Source of the DNA: Streptomyces dysideae
GTDB lineage: Bacteria > Actinomycetota > Actinomycetes > Streptomycetales > Streptomycetaceae
NCBI RefSeq assembly: GCF_001514305.1
Contig: NZ_KQ949095.1
Location: 124,001-188,000 of the forward strand
DNA length: 64,000 nt
Reading direction: 5' to 3'
Shown one piece after another: positions 24,548 to 33,802 of the stretch; within the stretch, counting starts at the first letter, position 1, and each line of letters begins with the position of its first letter. The notes under the pieces are model-generated. The model saw only the letters and a list, made by a program, of their open reading frames with translations. It searched no databases and was not told where the DNA came from. The translations under genes were made by a program, and so were the position numbers.

Positions 24548-25873
24548 ATGTCCGAGTCCGTCACCAGTCCGCCCAAACTCCCCGGCACACGCCCGAGCGA
24601 CACGCGTACGGTGTCTCGGGTCGCCGTCGCGAGTCTCATCGGCACCACGGTCGAGTACTACGACTTCGCGGTGTACGGCACCGCCGCCGCGCTCGTCCTG
24701 GGCCCGGCCTTCTTCCCGTCCGGCAGCACCACGGTCCAGACCCTCGCCGCCTTCCTCACCTTCGCGGCCGCGTTCCTGGCCCGCCCCGTGGGCGTCGTAC
24801 TGTTCGGCACCATCGGCGACCGCCTCGGCCGCAAGCGGGCACTGGTCATCTCTCTCCTCCTGATGGGCGTGGCGACGGTAGGGGTCGGACTGCTTCCCAC
24901 GTACGAGACAGCCGGCGTTCTCGCCCCCGCCCTGCTGGTGTCTCTCCGCCTTCTGCAGGGCGTCAGCATGGGCGGCGAGTGGGGCGGCGCGGTGCTGCTG
25001 GCCGCCGAGCACGCGCCCCCGGGACGCCGGGCGATGTTCGCGTCGATCCCGCAGGTCGGCCCCTTGCTGGGCTTCCTGCTCTCCAGCGCCGTGATTCTGC
25101 CGACCCTCTCGATCGCCGGGCGCGACGGCTTCGCAGCCGGAGCATGGCGCGTGCCCTTCCTCCTGAGCGCCCTGCTGATCGTCATCGGTCTCTGGGTACG
25201 TACGAGGGTCACCGAGTCGCCGGTGTTCGCGGAGCGGGGACGCGCCACAGGTGCCGCTCCCCGATTCCCGCTCGGCACCCTGCTCAAGGAGTACCCGGGC
25301 CGACTGCTGCTCGGTATCGGCGCCGCGGTCGGCGGTTCGTCGGTCTACTACCTGACCGTCGTCTACAGCCTCTCCTACGGCCCGAAAGCCCTCGGCATCT
25401 CGCAGAGCACGATGCTGGCCGCCGCGAGCGTGGGGGCCGCCGCCGCTGCCGGCGCCACCATCCCCGCCGCCCGGCTGGCCGACCGGGTGGGCAGACGGCC
25501 GGTGATTCTGACAGGCGCGATCGGATGTGTGCTGTGGGCACTGCCCATGTTCGGGGCGCTGAACACCCGCAACGGGCTCGTCATCACGGCGGCGTTCACG
25601 GTCGGCCTGGTGCTGTTCACGCTGATGTTCGCGCCGATCGCGGCGTTCCTGCCGGAGCTGTTCCCGGCCCGGCTGCGTTACACGGGTGCCTCCGCGGCGT
25701 TCATCCTCGCCAACACGCTCGGCGGCGGCTTCGCCCCGCTGGTCGCCACCTGGTTGAACAGCCACTGGGCGTCACCGCTGGCGCTGGGGGCCTACGCGGG
25801 CGGGCTGTGTCTGGTCAGCCTGGCGTGTGTGCTGGCTCTGCCCGAGACCCGGGACGAAAAATTCGATCTCTGA
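24548..25873 (+). CDS. MFS transporter, metabolite:H+ symporter (MHS) family
   Basis: A 441-aa, 12-helix transporter. The MHS start IGTTVEYYDFAVYGTAAALV, loop motif GDRLGRKRALV and GVSMGGEWGGAVLLAAEHAP are typical of ShiA/PcaT-like symporters of organic and aromatic acids. The ATG at 24548 is chosen from family length; the SD is weak (GGAAACGAG). A perfect terminator follows. By position it may import the substrate of the aromatic cluster. Confidence 0.88.
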   Translation: MSESVTSPPKLPGTRPSDTRTVSRVAVASLIGTTVEYYDFAVYGTAAALVLGPAFFPSGSTTVQTLAAFLTFAAAFLARPVGVVLFGTIGDRLGRKRALVISLLLMGVATVGVGLLPTYETAGVLAPALLVSLRLLQGVSMGGEWGGAVLLAAEHAPPGRRAMFASIPQVGPLLGFLLSSAVILPTLSIAGRDGFAAGAWRVPFLLSALLIVIGLWVRTRVTESPVFAERGRATGAAPRFPLGTLLKEYPGRLLLGIGAAVGGSSVYYLTVVYSLSYGPKALGISQSTMLAAASVGAAAAAGATIPAARLADRVGRRPVILTGAIGCVLWALPMFGALNTRNGLVITAAFTVGLVLFTLMFAPIAAFLPELFPARLRYTGASAAFILANTLGGGFAPLVATWLNSHWASPLALGAYAGGLCLVSLACVLALPETRDEKFDL

Positions 25874-25893
25874 CAGGCACCTCCGACCAGCAT

Positions 25894-25921
25894 GGGTGGC
25901 CGCCCTCCCGGGCGGCCACCC
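25894..25921 (+). terminator. Terminator of the MHS transporter gene
   Basis: A perfect 11-bp stem, GGGTGGCCGCC / GGCGGCCACCC, with a 6-nt loop, 20 nt after the transporter stop. No T-run. Confidence 0.75.
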
Positions 25922-25923
25922 TC

Positions 25924-26373
25924 GTGGGCAATACGGGGTACCTGGTCGACGTCCTCTCTGCGGTCCTCCAGGAGGCCGGCCGCACCCGGTTCGTCGTCGA
26001 CGGAAGCGGCGACCTGCGCCATGGCGGCGAGCGTGCCACCCGGGTCGGCCTGGAGCACCCCTTCGATCCGCGCCGGGTGATCGGCGTGGCCGAGCTGCGG
26101 GGCCAGGCCTTGTGCGCCTCCGGCATCAGCCGGCGCGCCTGGGGCGACGGGCTGCATCACATGCTCGACGCGAGGACCGGTGTGCCTGTCAGCGAGATGA
26201 CCGCCACCTGGGTCGTGGCCGACGAGGCAGAACTCGCCGACGGCCTGGCGACGACGCTCTTCTTCACCAGGGCACCCCGGCTCGCCGAGACCTTCGAATT
26301 CGCGTACGTGCGGATGCGTTCCGACGGGCGCGCCGAGTGCTCGCCGGATTTCACGGGCGAGCTCTTCTTCTGA
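25924..26373 (+). pseudogene. ApbE-like FAD:protein FMN transferase, C-terminal half only
   Basis: The frame from GTG 25924 (VGNTGYLVDVLSAVLQEAG) continues through FVVDGSGDLRHGG, LCASGISRRAWGDGLHHMLD and GVPVSEMTATWVVADEAELADGLATTLFF, the conserved C-terminal half of ApbE. The N-terminal 100-130 residues, including the first FAD-binding part, are absent, and the transporter terminator sits where they should be. About 150 aa against about 270 for the family. Confidence 0.8.
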
Positions 26374-26490
26374 GGCAGGCAGCCGGGCGCGACGCGGTCG
26401 GGAAGCGTCGTTCTGCTGTCGGCGGGTGCGATGACGCCAACAAGTCCTGGCCTGGCCGAGACTGGCGCGGGGTGCATCTCCGGCCTGTGC

Positions 26491-26910
26491 TCATTCCGAT
26501 TCATCGGGCACCGGCAGGGGCTGCCGCCACGGCGTGGAGGCGTCGATTCTCGGCGCGACCCGGCGGAACAGCCCCGCTGCAGCCTCGGCTTCCACGTCGT
26601 CCCGCGCGGAGACGGCGAGAAGGCGGAAAGGGGTAGAGGACCAGAGTTCGATGCACACCACGGGTCTGCCGGGCCGTATGGCAGCGAAGTCCTTCCCGGC
26701 CTGATGGCGGCGGGTGCCGAGGCACAGGGCGCCGGGAACGCAGATGCCGCTCTCCTGGATTCCGCGCAGGGCACGCCACCAGTCGGGCTCGACGGTCACC
26801 CGGCGCACGGCCGCCAGTGGCACGCGCACGTCACCCCGGCGGGCGGCTGCCCTTTCCCACCACGCCAGGCGTATGACTACTTGATCATCCTCGGCGAGCA
26901 TGTGCGCCAT
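26491..26910 (-). CDS. Hypothetical protein, possible bacterial PH-like domain
   Basis: A 139-aa protein with no signal peptide or membrane segment. The pattern VVIRLAWWERAAARRGDVRVPLAAVRRVTVE followed by a second beta-rich segment (VVCIELWSSTPFRLLAVSARDDVEAEA) resembles small PH-fold proteins of actinobacteria. It stands alone between apbE and groEL remnants. Function unknown. Confidence 0.65.
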   Translation of the reverse strand: MAHMLAEDDQVVIRLAWWERAAARRGDVRVPLAAVRRVTVEPDWWRALRGIQESGICVPGALCLGTRRHQAGKDFAAIRPGRPVVCIELWSSTPFRLLAVSARDDVEAEAAAGLFRRVAPRIDASTPWRQPLPVPDESE

Positions 26911-26945
26911 CGTTCAACACCTCCCCTTCATGCTCACTCCGGCTG

Positions 26946-27177
26946 CGCACGGACTCCGACTACGACCGCGAGAAGCCGCGGGAGCGCCTGGAAGGAACGC
27001 AAGCACTGCATCGAGGACGCCGTCCGCGACATCCGAAAGAGCCTTCGCCAAGCTGGACGCGGAGGACGAGGAGCGGACCGGCGTGGAGGTGGTGCGGCGC
27101 GCGCTGGCCGCCCCGCTCAAGCAGATCGCCGTCAATGCCGGCCTGGAGGGCGGTGTCGTGGTGGAGAAGGCCCGTAC
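26946..27177 (+). pseudogene. groEL fragment, decayed
   Basis: Three frames give GroEL pieces in order: RTDSDYDREKPRERL, then KERKHCIEDAVRD, then AFAKLDAEDEERTGVEVVRR running into APLKQIAVNAGLEGGVVVEK. The segments between them (ATP-site loop and GGGVALL region) are deleted. A relic of a chaperonin gene. The next 250 bp (27178-27429) stay open in one frame (CTLLLPRSVAARKPGQLARI) but I do not recognise them. Confidence 0.75.
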
Positions 27178-27429
27178 CGGGCCAGGATGCTGGTCAGCCT
27201 GTGATGTGGACGCGGCGTGGCTCCCGGACGAGGACTGCTGCACCCTGCTCCTGCCCCGCTCGGTGGCCGCCCGCAAGCCGGGGCAGCTCGCCCGGATCAA
27301 GCGGCAGCTGGACACCCACCGGATCCGCGGCTGCAGTGAGGTCGTTCGGGCAGTCTGTGGATTTCCCGCACGGTGGTCGACCTGGCGATGGATGGTCACC
27401 GTCGCCAGGCAACCGCACGCGAACCGTGT

Positions 27430-27849
27430 TCAGGCGGTGGCGTACACCCGCTCGGCGAATTCGGCGATCTGATGCTCGTTGAGATGCTGGGCGATGTCCC
27501 GCTCGCTGATCATGCCGACCAGCGTTTTGTTCTCGATCACCGGGAGGCGCTTGATCTGGTGCCGCTCCATCCTGTCGAGCACCTCGCTGACGTCGGCGTT
27601 GACGTCGATCCACTGCGGGGTGCCCTGGCACAGCTCCGTGCACTCGGTCTCGGAGGGGTTGCGCCCCTCCGCGACACACTTCACCACGATGTCGCGGTCG
27701 GTGATGATGCCGCACATCCTGCCGTCGTCCTCACAGACCGGCAGTGCGCCGACGCCCAGCCTGTTCATCATCTCGGCGGCGCGTGTGAGGGTTTCCGTCT
27801 TGTTGATGCACTCTGCGCCTCGGTGCATGATCTGCCCGGCAACCGGCAT
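27430..27849 (-). CDS. Tandem CBS-domain protein
   Basis: A 139-aa protein made of two CBS domains (residues about 7-62 and 75-132; GALPVCEDDGRMCGIITDRDIV and LPVIENKTLVGMISERDIAQ). Such proteins bind adenine nucleotides and act as cytoplasmic energy or stress sensors. The start at 27849 has GGAGG 6 nt upstream. It stands alone; the target is unknown. Confidence 0.92.
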   Translation of the reverse strand: MPVAGQIMHRGAECINKTETLTRAAEMMNRLGVGALPVCEDDGRMCGIITDRDIVVKCVAEGRNPSETECTELCQGTPQWIDVNADVSEVLDRMERHQIKRLPVIENKTLVGMISERDIAQHLNEHQIAEFAERVYATA

Positions 27850-28077
27850 TGAGTCCTCCTGCCTGAGAAGCGTCTGACTACCCCCCTCGTCCTTGTACGA
27901 CGCTTCCACGCTAAGCGCCGGCACTCCGCGGCCCCGTGTCGTGGTGCGCCGCTCGGGTGACGGCCCTTGCCCGGTATGGGCACCCGTCGATCACTACGCA
28001 GGCACAACTGGTGGGCTGCCTCTACGGTGGTCGCACAAGGGGCCCTGGCCGGGCCTGTGCTGCAAGGGAGGCCGCCC

Positions 28078-28374
28078 ATGGAGGAACAGTTCGTCTGGGT
28101 CACGACCCGCCGCCTTCGGCCGGGCACCTTGGAGGACTTCGAGAGGGCGTGGCAACCGGACCCCTCCCCGCAGGGTCTGCGTCGCGCTTTCGCGTACTGG
28201 TCCGAGGACGGGCAGGAGATCACCGGGGTGTCCTTCTGGGACTCCAAGGAGGCATGCGACTCCTGGCGGACGTCCGAGCCGGAGGCGCAGCGGCGAGCGG
28301 CCATGGCCCCGTACGTCGTCGAAGAGCGGGAAGGCTTCTATCGCGGCCGCGAACTCGCCATCCCGCACCGGTAG
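28078..28374 (+). CDS. Small hypothetical protein, ABM-like fold possible
   Basis: A 98-aa protein that begins with FVWVTTRRLRPGTLEDFERAW and contains GVSFWDSKEACDSW. The pattern resembles antibiotic-biosynthesis-monooxygenase (ABM) dimeric ferredoxin-like proteins. The ATG at 28078 is preceded by AAGGGAGG. Role unknown. Confidence 0.7.
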   Translation: MEEQFVWVTTRRLRPGTLEDFERAWQPDPSPQGLRRAFAYWSEDGQEITGVSFWDSKEACDSWRTSEPEAQRRAAMAPYVVEEREGFYRGRELAIPHR

Positions 28375-28383
28375 TTGTGGGCG

Positions 28384-28737
28384 AGCAGGGTCTGGCTCCC
28401 GCCGCCGCTCGCCGCCGCGTCCGTGGCCTCCGGCGAACCGCTCCTCTCATCCGGGGCCACCCGCTCCCTCATCACCCATTTCCTCACCATTCGCACCTCT
28501 CGCGGCCGCCCCGTGCGGTCAGGACGCCTGGCCCATCTCACCGCCCGCGACCGCGAGGTCGTGGCCCTGGCCGCCGAGGGACAGTCCAACGACGAGATCG
28601 CGAGCGCGTGCCCATCGCTGACCGTACGCACCCACATCCAACGCGCCATGGCGAAACCGGAGGCCCACGACCGCGCCCAGCTCCTCGCCAGCGCCTACCA
28701 GACCGGCCTGATACAGCCTCCACCGCCCGCCCACTGA
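28384..28737 (+). pseudogene. NarL-type response regulator, C-terminal remnant
   Basis: GEPLLSSGATRSLI followed by LTARDREVVALAAEGQSNDEIA and VRTHIQRAMAKPEAHDRAQL is the linker and LuxR HTH of a NarL/FixJ response regulator. The receiver domain is missing, and there is no convincing start or RBS in the remaining frame. Confidence 0.75.
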
Positions 28738-28784
28738 GCGGCCGGACCGCGTCTTCCCCGCGTCCGCGAGCGGGAACTCTGTGA

Positions 28785-29820
28785 CTGGCGCTGGGAACCT
28801 TCGTCGCGGCATCCGCGATGCTGGCCATACCCGCCTCCGGTGCGCAGGCGTACAACCCGACGGGCGGGACCCTGTACCAGCTCGGAAGCGAACCGTGTTT
28901 GAAGGGGCGGGGCAACTGCGCGATCTACCCGAAGTCGGCTCAGCTGCCGAGCGGACGTCGGGTCGCGTCGTTCGAGAAGTCCACGGTGGTGCCGGAGACG
29001 GGCAGCGCCGACAGGCAGACGCTCCCCGTGTACAAGAGCGACGACCGCGGAACGACGTGGCAGCCGCTGTCGGAGGTCAAGGCTCCGGCGTACCTCTCCA
29101 GTGACGCGAAGTACACGAGCAACTGGACGAACCCGTACCTCTACACACTTCCGCAGGATGTCGGGGACCTGACGCAGGGCACGCTGCTCCTCGCGAGTGT
29201 CGTATCGGGCGACGACTACTACTACCGCGAGCACAAGGCGGCCGACCCGGACTGGACGCCGTCCAACGACGGGGACCGCAAGGACCTGGCGATCGCCCTG
29301 TACTCCAGCACCGACGACGGTGCGACGTGGAAGGTCGTCAACGTCGTCGCGACCGGCGGCTGGCAGGGCGGCAGCGCGGGCGCGACCGGGCAGAACATCG
29401 CGAACGCGAACACGAACAGGCAGGTCGATCCCCTCTGGGAGCCGTACCTGACGGTCTACAAGGGCAAGCTCGTCTGCTACTACTCCGACGAGAACGACTA
29501 CCTCGGCTTCAACCCGGACACAGGCGTCCCGACACCGGACCCCGCGAACGACACCGCCAGGGATTCCCTCGGTCAGATCCTCGTCCACAAGACCTGGGAC
29601 GGCCGCAGCGCGAACTGGAGCGATCCCGTCGTGGACCTCGCGGGACTGACCCAGGACATGGGCGGCGGCAAGAAGGAGATCGGCGGCGGCCGACCCGCAT
29701 GACGAACGTCGTGCGGACGACGGACGGCAAGTGGATGCTCCCCTTCGAGTACTGGGGCGGCGGGGCCAACACCAGATACGTGATCGCCGACACTCCGTTG
29801 GAGTTCTACCGGGGCTCCGC
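28785..29820 (+). pseudogene. BNR-repeat exo-sialidase-like secreted protein, broken
   Basis: The frame opens inside a signal peptide (LALGTFVAASAMLAIPASGAQA) with a stop just before it. It continues through sialidase/BNR motifs (SDDRGTTWQPLSE, SSTDDGATWKVVNV, QVDPLWEPYLTVY) to a stop at 29702. A +1 frame then continues the family sequence (MTNVVRTTDGKWMLPFEYWG, YVIADTPLEFYRG) until about 29820, where homology ends. N-terminal loss, a single-base frameshift and C-terminal truncation make it non-functional. Confidence 0.75.
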
Positions 29821-29852
29821 CACGGGCACGGACGCCGCTTCCCTGCCGGTCG

Positions 29853-30100
29853 AGATGGGGCCGAGGCCGCCGAGACCGATGACGGCGACCTTCTTGCCGG
29901 GGCCCGCGCCGCAGCGGCGCAGCGGGGCGTACGTCGTGATGCCCGCGCACAGCAGCGGGGCCGCCTCGGACGACGAAGTCCTCGGTGACCACGACGTGGG
30001 TGGAGTAGCCGCCCTGGGGTGATCGTGCCTTCGCGGCAGGACTCGACGATGCAGCCGACCGACCCGGTCGCCGACGGCGAAATTGCCGACCTCCGAGCGC
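29853..30100 (-). pseudogene. Zinc alcohol dehydrogenase (YahK/AdhC type), internal fragment
   Basis: The complement reads SEVGNFAVGDRVG and GCIVESCRE, then (after a deletion and frame change) GGYSTHVVVTEDFVV, then PLLCAGITTYAPLRRCGAGP running into GKKVAVIGLGGLG. All are conserved in the cinnamyl/YahK alcohol dehydrogenases. Both ends and internal parts are lost. It abuts the sialidase remnant in the opposite orientation. Confidence 0.75.
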
Positions 30101-30108
30101 GAACCTTC

Positions 30109-30795
30109 CTACTTGTCGTGCTGTCGGCGCACCATCTCGGTGATCCAGATGGGCGCGTACGGAGACGTGCAGCCCGGGGACGTCGGGTAGTCCTTGAGCA
30201 CCTCCAGGCGCTCACCGATGTCGAGTGCACGGGCGCGGTGCTCGGCGTGCTCGATCCCGATCTGAGCCAGGCAGTGGTTCATCGCCCACTGCAGGCGGTC
30301 CGGGGCGTCTTTCATCTCCGCCTCGACGACGTCGAGCAGTCCTGCGAGGTCGAGGCCCTCTGGCTTCTTCGTCACGCGTTCGGAGGTCAGCGCCCAGCCG
30401 GCACTCGCGACGACTGGATCCCGATCGGCGGACCAGGCCAGGCGCAGCTCTTCGGAGTGCGGGTTCTTCTTCACCACGTAGTTCACGAGCCAGTCGTGCA
30501 CCTTGGGTGTGCGCGCCTCGCGCAACATGACGTCCAACTCGTCACGCTCGAACGCCTTCGGACGGCAGATCAGGATCGCCAGCAGTCTCGCCGCGGTATC
30601 ATCCGTCGCCCAGAGCCGGCACGCGAGTTCCTGCTGCGTCTTCAGCCGCTTCGCGAGGGCGCGCAGCTGGCTGAGGTTCACACCGTGATCGTCACCGTGT
30701 CTCTCGTTCACCTCACGTGCCTTCGGGTCCTCGAGCTCGGCCAGCTCGGTCATCACCTCGGCGACCGTCGTCTCGGTCAGCGTCGTCTCGGCCAC
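30109..30795 (-). CDS. DNA alkylation repair (AlkD-like) HEAT-repeat protein
   Basis: A 228-aa all-helical protein. LYxGVNLSQLRALAK-like start (GDDHGVNLSQLRALAKRL), LLAILICRPKAFERDELDVML, VHDWLVNYVV and WAMNHCLAQIGIEH are typical of the small AlkD-like family in actinobacteria. The GTG at 30795 is chosen for the GGAGG 7 nt upstream. The role would be base excision of N-alkyl purines, or a related DNA-binding function; catalytic residues could not be verified. Confidence 0.75.
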   Translation of the reverse strand: MAETTLTETTVAEVMTELAELEDPKAREVNERHGDDHGVNLSQLRALAKRLKTQQELACRLWATDDTAARLLAILICRPKAFERDELDVMLREARTPKVHDWLVNYVVKKNPHSEELRLAWSADRDPVVASAGWALTSERVTKKPEGLDLAGLLDVVEAEMKDAPDRLQWAMNHCLAQIGIEHAEHRARALDIGERLEVLKDYPTSPGCTSPYAPIWITEMVRRQHDK

Positions 30796-30905
30796 CTCAG
30801 CCTCCTGTCCATCACGTGTGAGATTCAGCCTACGAGGAAGTCGGCCTCCTGTCGTACACACCAGTTCGGCGGCAGCCGGCGGCACGAAATCCCGCGTCTT
30901 CACAG

Positions 30906-31053
30906 TCAGGCCTCGGCGTCCTCCTTGCTGATCTTGCCGTCGGCGAGGTGCTTGCCCAGCCCGAGGAACACGAAGTCCCAGCCGACCCCGACCGCCCCCG
31001 GCCCGAACGACCCCCAGAACTCCTCCGGCACCACGGCCACGTTGCGCGGCCCT
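30906..31053 (-). pseudogene. SRPBCC/AHSA1-family C-terminal remnant
   Basis: The complement reads VVPEEFWGSFGPGAVGVGWD and FVFLGLGKHLADG, a C-terminal motif of START/AHSA1-like SRPBCC proteins in Streptomyces. The upstream part is unrelated or out of frame. The remainder of 31054-31370 shows no gene; it holds only the dhaK leader. Confidence 0.6.
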
Positions 31054-31370
31054 CCGGACCGACGTCCAACTCGTCTCGGCTGATGCGACAGCGCAGCGGT
31101 GCGACCCGCACGCGCCCGTTGGCGTCCGCACACGTGACCCCGCGCCCGGTCAGCGTCGATACTTCCGAGAGCAGGCATCCGGAACCGTCAACCCGTACGT
31201 CAACCGCATCTGACACCCCGTCATCAAAGTCAGCACCGAGTCAGTATCAGCCCCGCCGGAGCCCGCTTCCGACCGCCGTGGACCGCCAAGATCGACAACT
31301 GACGTAACCCACTCTGACCCGCAAAGACACAGGCCAGAGGCTCGCCTGTTAATCTCCCCAGGAGGTACGC

Positions 31371-32363
31371 ATGAGGATGCTCATCAACGTCCCGGAAACC
31401 GTGGTCAAGGACGCGCTGCGGGGTATGGCGGCCGCGCATCCCGAGTTGACCGTCGATGTCGAGAACCGGGTGATCGTACGGCGGGACGCCCCCGTGGACG
31501 GGAAGGTCGCCCTCGTCTCCGGCGGGGGTTCGGGGCACGAGCCGTTGCACGGTGGGTTCGTGGGGCCGGGGATGCTGTCGGCGGCCTGCCCGGGGGAGGT
31601 GTTCACGTCGCCGGTGCCCGACCAGATGGTGCGGGCCGCGGCCGCCGTGGACAGCGGGGCCGGCGTGCTGTTCATCGTGAAGAACTACACCGGTGACGTG
31701 CTCAACTTCGACATGGCCGCCGAACTCGCCGAGGACGAGGGCATCCAGGTCGCCAAGGTGCTGGTCAATGACGATGTGGCGGTCACCGACAGTCTGTACA
31801 CGGCCGGGCGGCGCGGTACGGGCGCGACGCTGTTCGTCGAGAAGATCGCGGGCGCCGCGGCGGACGAGGGGCAGTCGCTGGAGCGGGTGGAGGCGATCGC
31901 GCGGCAGGTCAACGAGAACGCGCGCAGCTTCGGCGTCGCGCTCAGCGCGTGCACCACACCGGCCAAGGGCAGCCCGACCTTCGATCTGCCGTCCGGCGAG
32001 CTGGAGTTGGGCATCGGCATCCACGGCGAGCCGGGCCGGGAGCGGCGCCTGATGATGACCTCGGGCGAGATCGCCGACTTCGCGGTGCACGCGATCCTGG
32101 AGGACATGCCGCCGCGCAACCCGGTCCTGGTCCTGGTCAACGGCATGGGCGCGACCCCGCTGCTGGAGCTGTACGGCTTCAACGCCGAGGTCCAGCGGGT
32201 GCTCGCCGCGCGCGGTGTCGCCGTCGCCCGCACGCTCGTCGGCAACTACGTCACCTCCCTCGACATGGCCGGCGCCTCGGTCACCCTGTGCCAGATCGAC
32301 GAGGAGCTGCTGCGACTGTGGGACGCGCCGGTGCGGACGCCGGGGCTGCGGTGGGGTATGTGA
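31371..32363 (+). CDS. dhaK: Dihydroxyacetone kinase subunit DhaK
   Basis: A 330-aa DhaK with SGGGSGHEPLHGGFVG near residue 50, IVKNYTGDVLNFDMA, and substrate-linking His218 in GIGIHGEPG. It binds dihydroxyacetone as a hemiaminal for phosphorylation by DhaL. AGGAGG lies 6 nt before the ATG. First of the dhaKLM operon, which uses the PTS rather than ATP as phosphate source. Confidence 0.95.
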   Translation: MRMLINVPETVVKDALRGMAAAHPELTVDVENRVIVRRDAPVDGKVALVSGGGSGHEPLHGGFVGPGMLSAACPGEVFTSPVPDQMVRAAAAVDSGAGVLFIVKNYTGDVLNFDMAAELAEDEGIQVAKVLVNDDVAVTDSLYTAGRRGTGATLFVEKIAGAAADEGQSLERVEAIARQVNENARSFGVALSACTTPAKGSPTFDLPSGELELGIGIHGEPGRERRLMMTSGEIADFAVHAILEDMPPRNPVLVLVNGMGATPLLELYGFNAEVQRVLAARGVAVARTLVGNYVTSLDMAGASVTLCQIDEELLRLWDAPVRTPGLRWGM

Positions 32364-32410
32364 TCCCACGGCACGGAGGTGTCAACGTACCTACCAGGCA
32401 AGGAGATCCA

Positions 32411-33019
32411 GTGCTCGACGCCGATTTCTTCCGCCGCTGGATGACGGCGACCGCCATGTCCGTGGACCGCGAGGCGGAACGGCTCACCGCCCTCGACTCG
32501 CCCATCGGGGACGCCGACCACGGCAGCAATCTGCAGCGCGGGTTCACGGCCGTGGCGGCGGCGCTGGAGAAGGAGGCGCCGGCGACGCCTGGCGCCGTCC
32601 TGATCCTCGCCGGGCGGCAGCTCATCTCCACGGTCGGCGGGGCCTCAGGGCCCCTGTACGGGACGCTGCTGCGGCGTACCGGCAAGGCTCTGGGAGACGA
32701 CGGCGAGGTGAGCGAGGGGCAGCTCGCCGAGGCGCTGCGGGCCGGGGTGGACGCGGTGATGGCGCTCGGCGGTGCCGCGCCGGGCGACAAGACCATGATC
32801 GACGCGCTGGTGCCGGCCGTGGACGCGCTCGACGCCGGTTTCGGCGCCGCGCGGGCCGCCGCCGAGGAGGGGGCGCTGGCGACGACGCCGTTGCAGGCGC
32901 GCAAGGGGCGGGCCAGTTATCTCGGTGAGCGCAGCATCGGGCACCAGGATCCCGGTGCCACGTCGTCGGCGCTGCTCATCGCGGGGCTCTGTGAGGCCGA
33001 GGAGGCGGCCGGTGAGTGA
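32411..33019 (+). CDS. dhaL: Dihydroxyacetone kinase ADP-binding subunit DhaL
   Basis: A 202-aa DhaL. LDSPIGDADHGSNLQRGF holds the Asp residues for Mg-ADP; STVGGASGPLYGTLL, GDKTMIDALVPAV and GERSIGHQDPGATSSALL are family motifs. GTG start with AAGGAGAT upstream. Its ADP is rephosphorylated by DhaM and it phosphorylates DHA on DhaK. It overlaps dhaM. Confidence 0.95.
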   Translation: MLDADFFRRWMTATAMSVDREAERLTALDSPIGDADHGSNLQRGFTAVAAALEKEAPATPGAVLILAGRQLISTVGGASGPLYGTLLRRTGKALGDDGEVSEGQLAEALRAGVDAVMALGGAAPGDKTMIDALVPAVDALDAGFGAARAAAEEGALATTPLQARKGRASYLGERSIGHQDPGATSSALLIAGLCEAEEAAGE

Positions 33020-33422
33020 CGAGAAGCTGGTCGGGATCGTGCTCGTCTCGCACAGCGCGGAGGTCGCCGCGTCGGTGGCCGAGCTGGCGAAAGGGCTGGC
33101 GGGCGGCGGGACGGTGGTGCCCGTCGCCCCGGCGGGCGGCACCGAGGGCGGCGGGCTCGGCACCAGCGCGGAGCTGATCTCCGCGGCGGCCGCATCCGTG
33201 GACCGGGGTGCCGGGGTGGCCGTCCTCACCGACCTGGGCAGCGCGGTCCTCACCGTCAAGGCGCTGCTCGCGGAGGGCGACGAACTCCCGGACGGCACCC
33301 GCCTCGTGGACGCCCCGTTCGTCGAGGGCGCGGTGGCCGCGGTGGTCACCGCGGCGACGGGCGCCGACCTGGCGGCGGTGGAGGCGGCGGCCGTGGAGGC
33401 GTACACGTACCGGAAGGTGTGA
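33012..33422 (+). CDS. dhaM: PTS-dependent phosphoryl carrier DhaM (EIIA domain)
   Basis: A 136-aa protein of one EIIA-mannose-type domain. Phospho-His is in VLVSHSAEVAASV near residue 14, and VLTDLGSAVLTVKALL is typical of DhaM. Unlike E. coli DhaM it lacks fused HPr and EI-like domains, as expected for the short actinobacterial form. The GTG start overlaps dhaL by 8 nt. Confidence 0.92.
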   Translation: MSDEKLVGIVLVSHSAEVAASVAELAKGLAGGGTVVPVAPAGGTEGGGLGTSAELISAAAASVDRGAGVAVLTDLGSAVLTVKALLAEGDELPDGTRLVDAPFVEGAVAAVVTAATGADLAAVEAAAVEAYTYRKV

Positions 33423-33432
33423 GGCCCCGCCG

Positions 33433-33799
33433 CTACGTCAGTCCCTCCCGCACCACCGCAAGAGCCGTCCGCAGTATCGCCGCCAGCTCGGCCCGCGCCG
33501 TCGCCGGGTCGGTGGGCGTGCCGCCGGTGTGCCAGACGTGGTGTTCGACGGCCGCGCGCAGGGCCGCGTTGAACATCGCCGCCTGGACCACCGGGCGCAG
33601 GTCGTCCGCGGGCAGCCCGGCCCGGTCGGCGAGGGTGCGGGCGAACGCCGGCTCGGCCTCGTCGTACGTCTGGAGCCAGACGGCACGCAGGCCCGGCTCG
33701 GTGCGGGTCAGCCGCACCAGTCCCCCGAGCGTGGCGTGGTCGAGTGCGGCGGCGACGGGGCCGCGGGTCGCGAGCTCCCGGTCGAGGGTCTCCTCCAGA
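33433..33799 (-). pseudogene. TetR-family regulator, C-terminal domain remnant
   Basis: The complement from about 33799 reads PLEETLDRELATRGPVAAAL to AVVREGLT and the stop at 33433, a TetR ligand/dimer domain (LRAVWLQTYDEAEPAFARTL). The N-terminal HTH is absent; sequence on the other side of the break is an SDR on the opposite strand. Confidence 0.7.
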
Positions 33800-33802
33800 G
33801 GC

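Noticed and set aside
22751..25873. A single plus-strand frame of 1040 codons spanning the IclR, XRE and transporter region
   Set aside because: Only its last 441 codons (the MHS transporter) are real. The first part is out of frame with IclR and antisense to the XRE-cupin gene.
27178..27429. Open frame after the groEL remnant (CTLLLPRSVAARKPGQLARI)
   Set aside because: Looks protein-like but I recognise no family, there is no start, and it is continuous with the degraded groEL frame.
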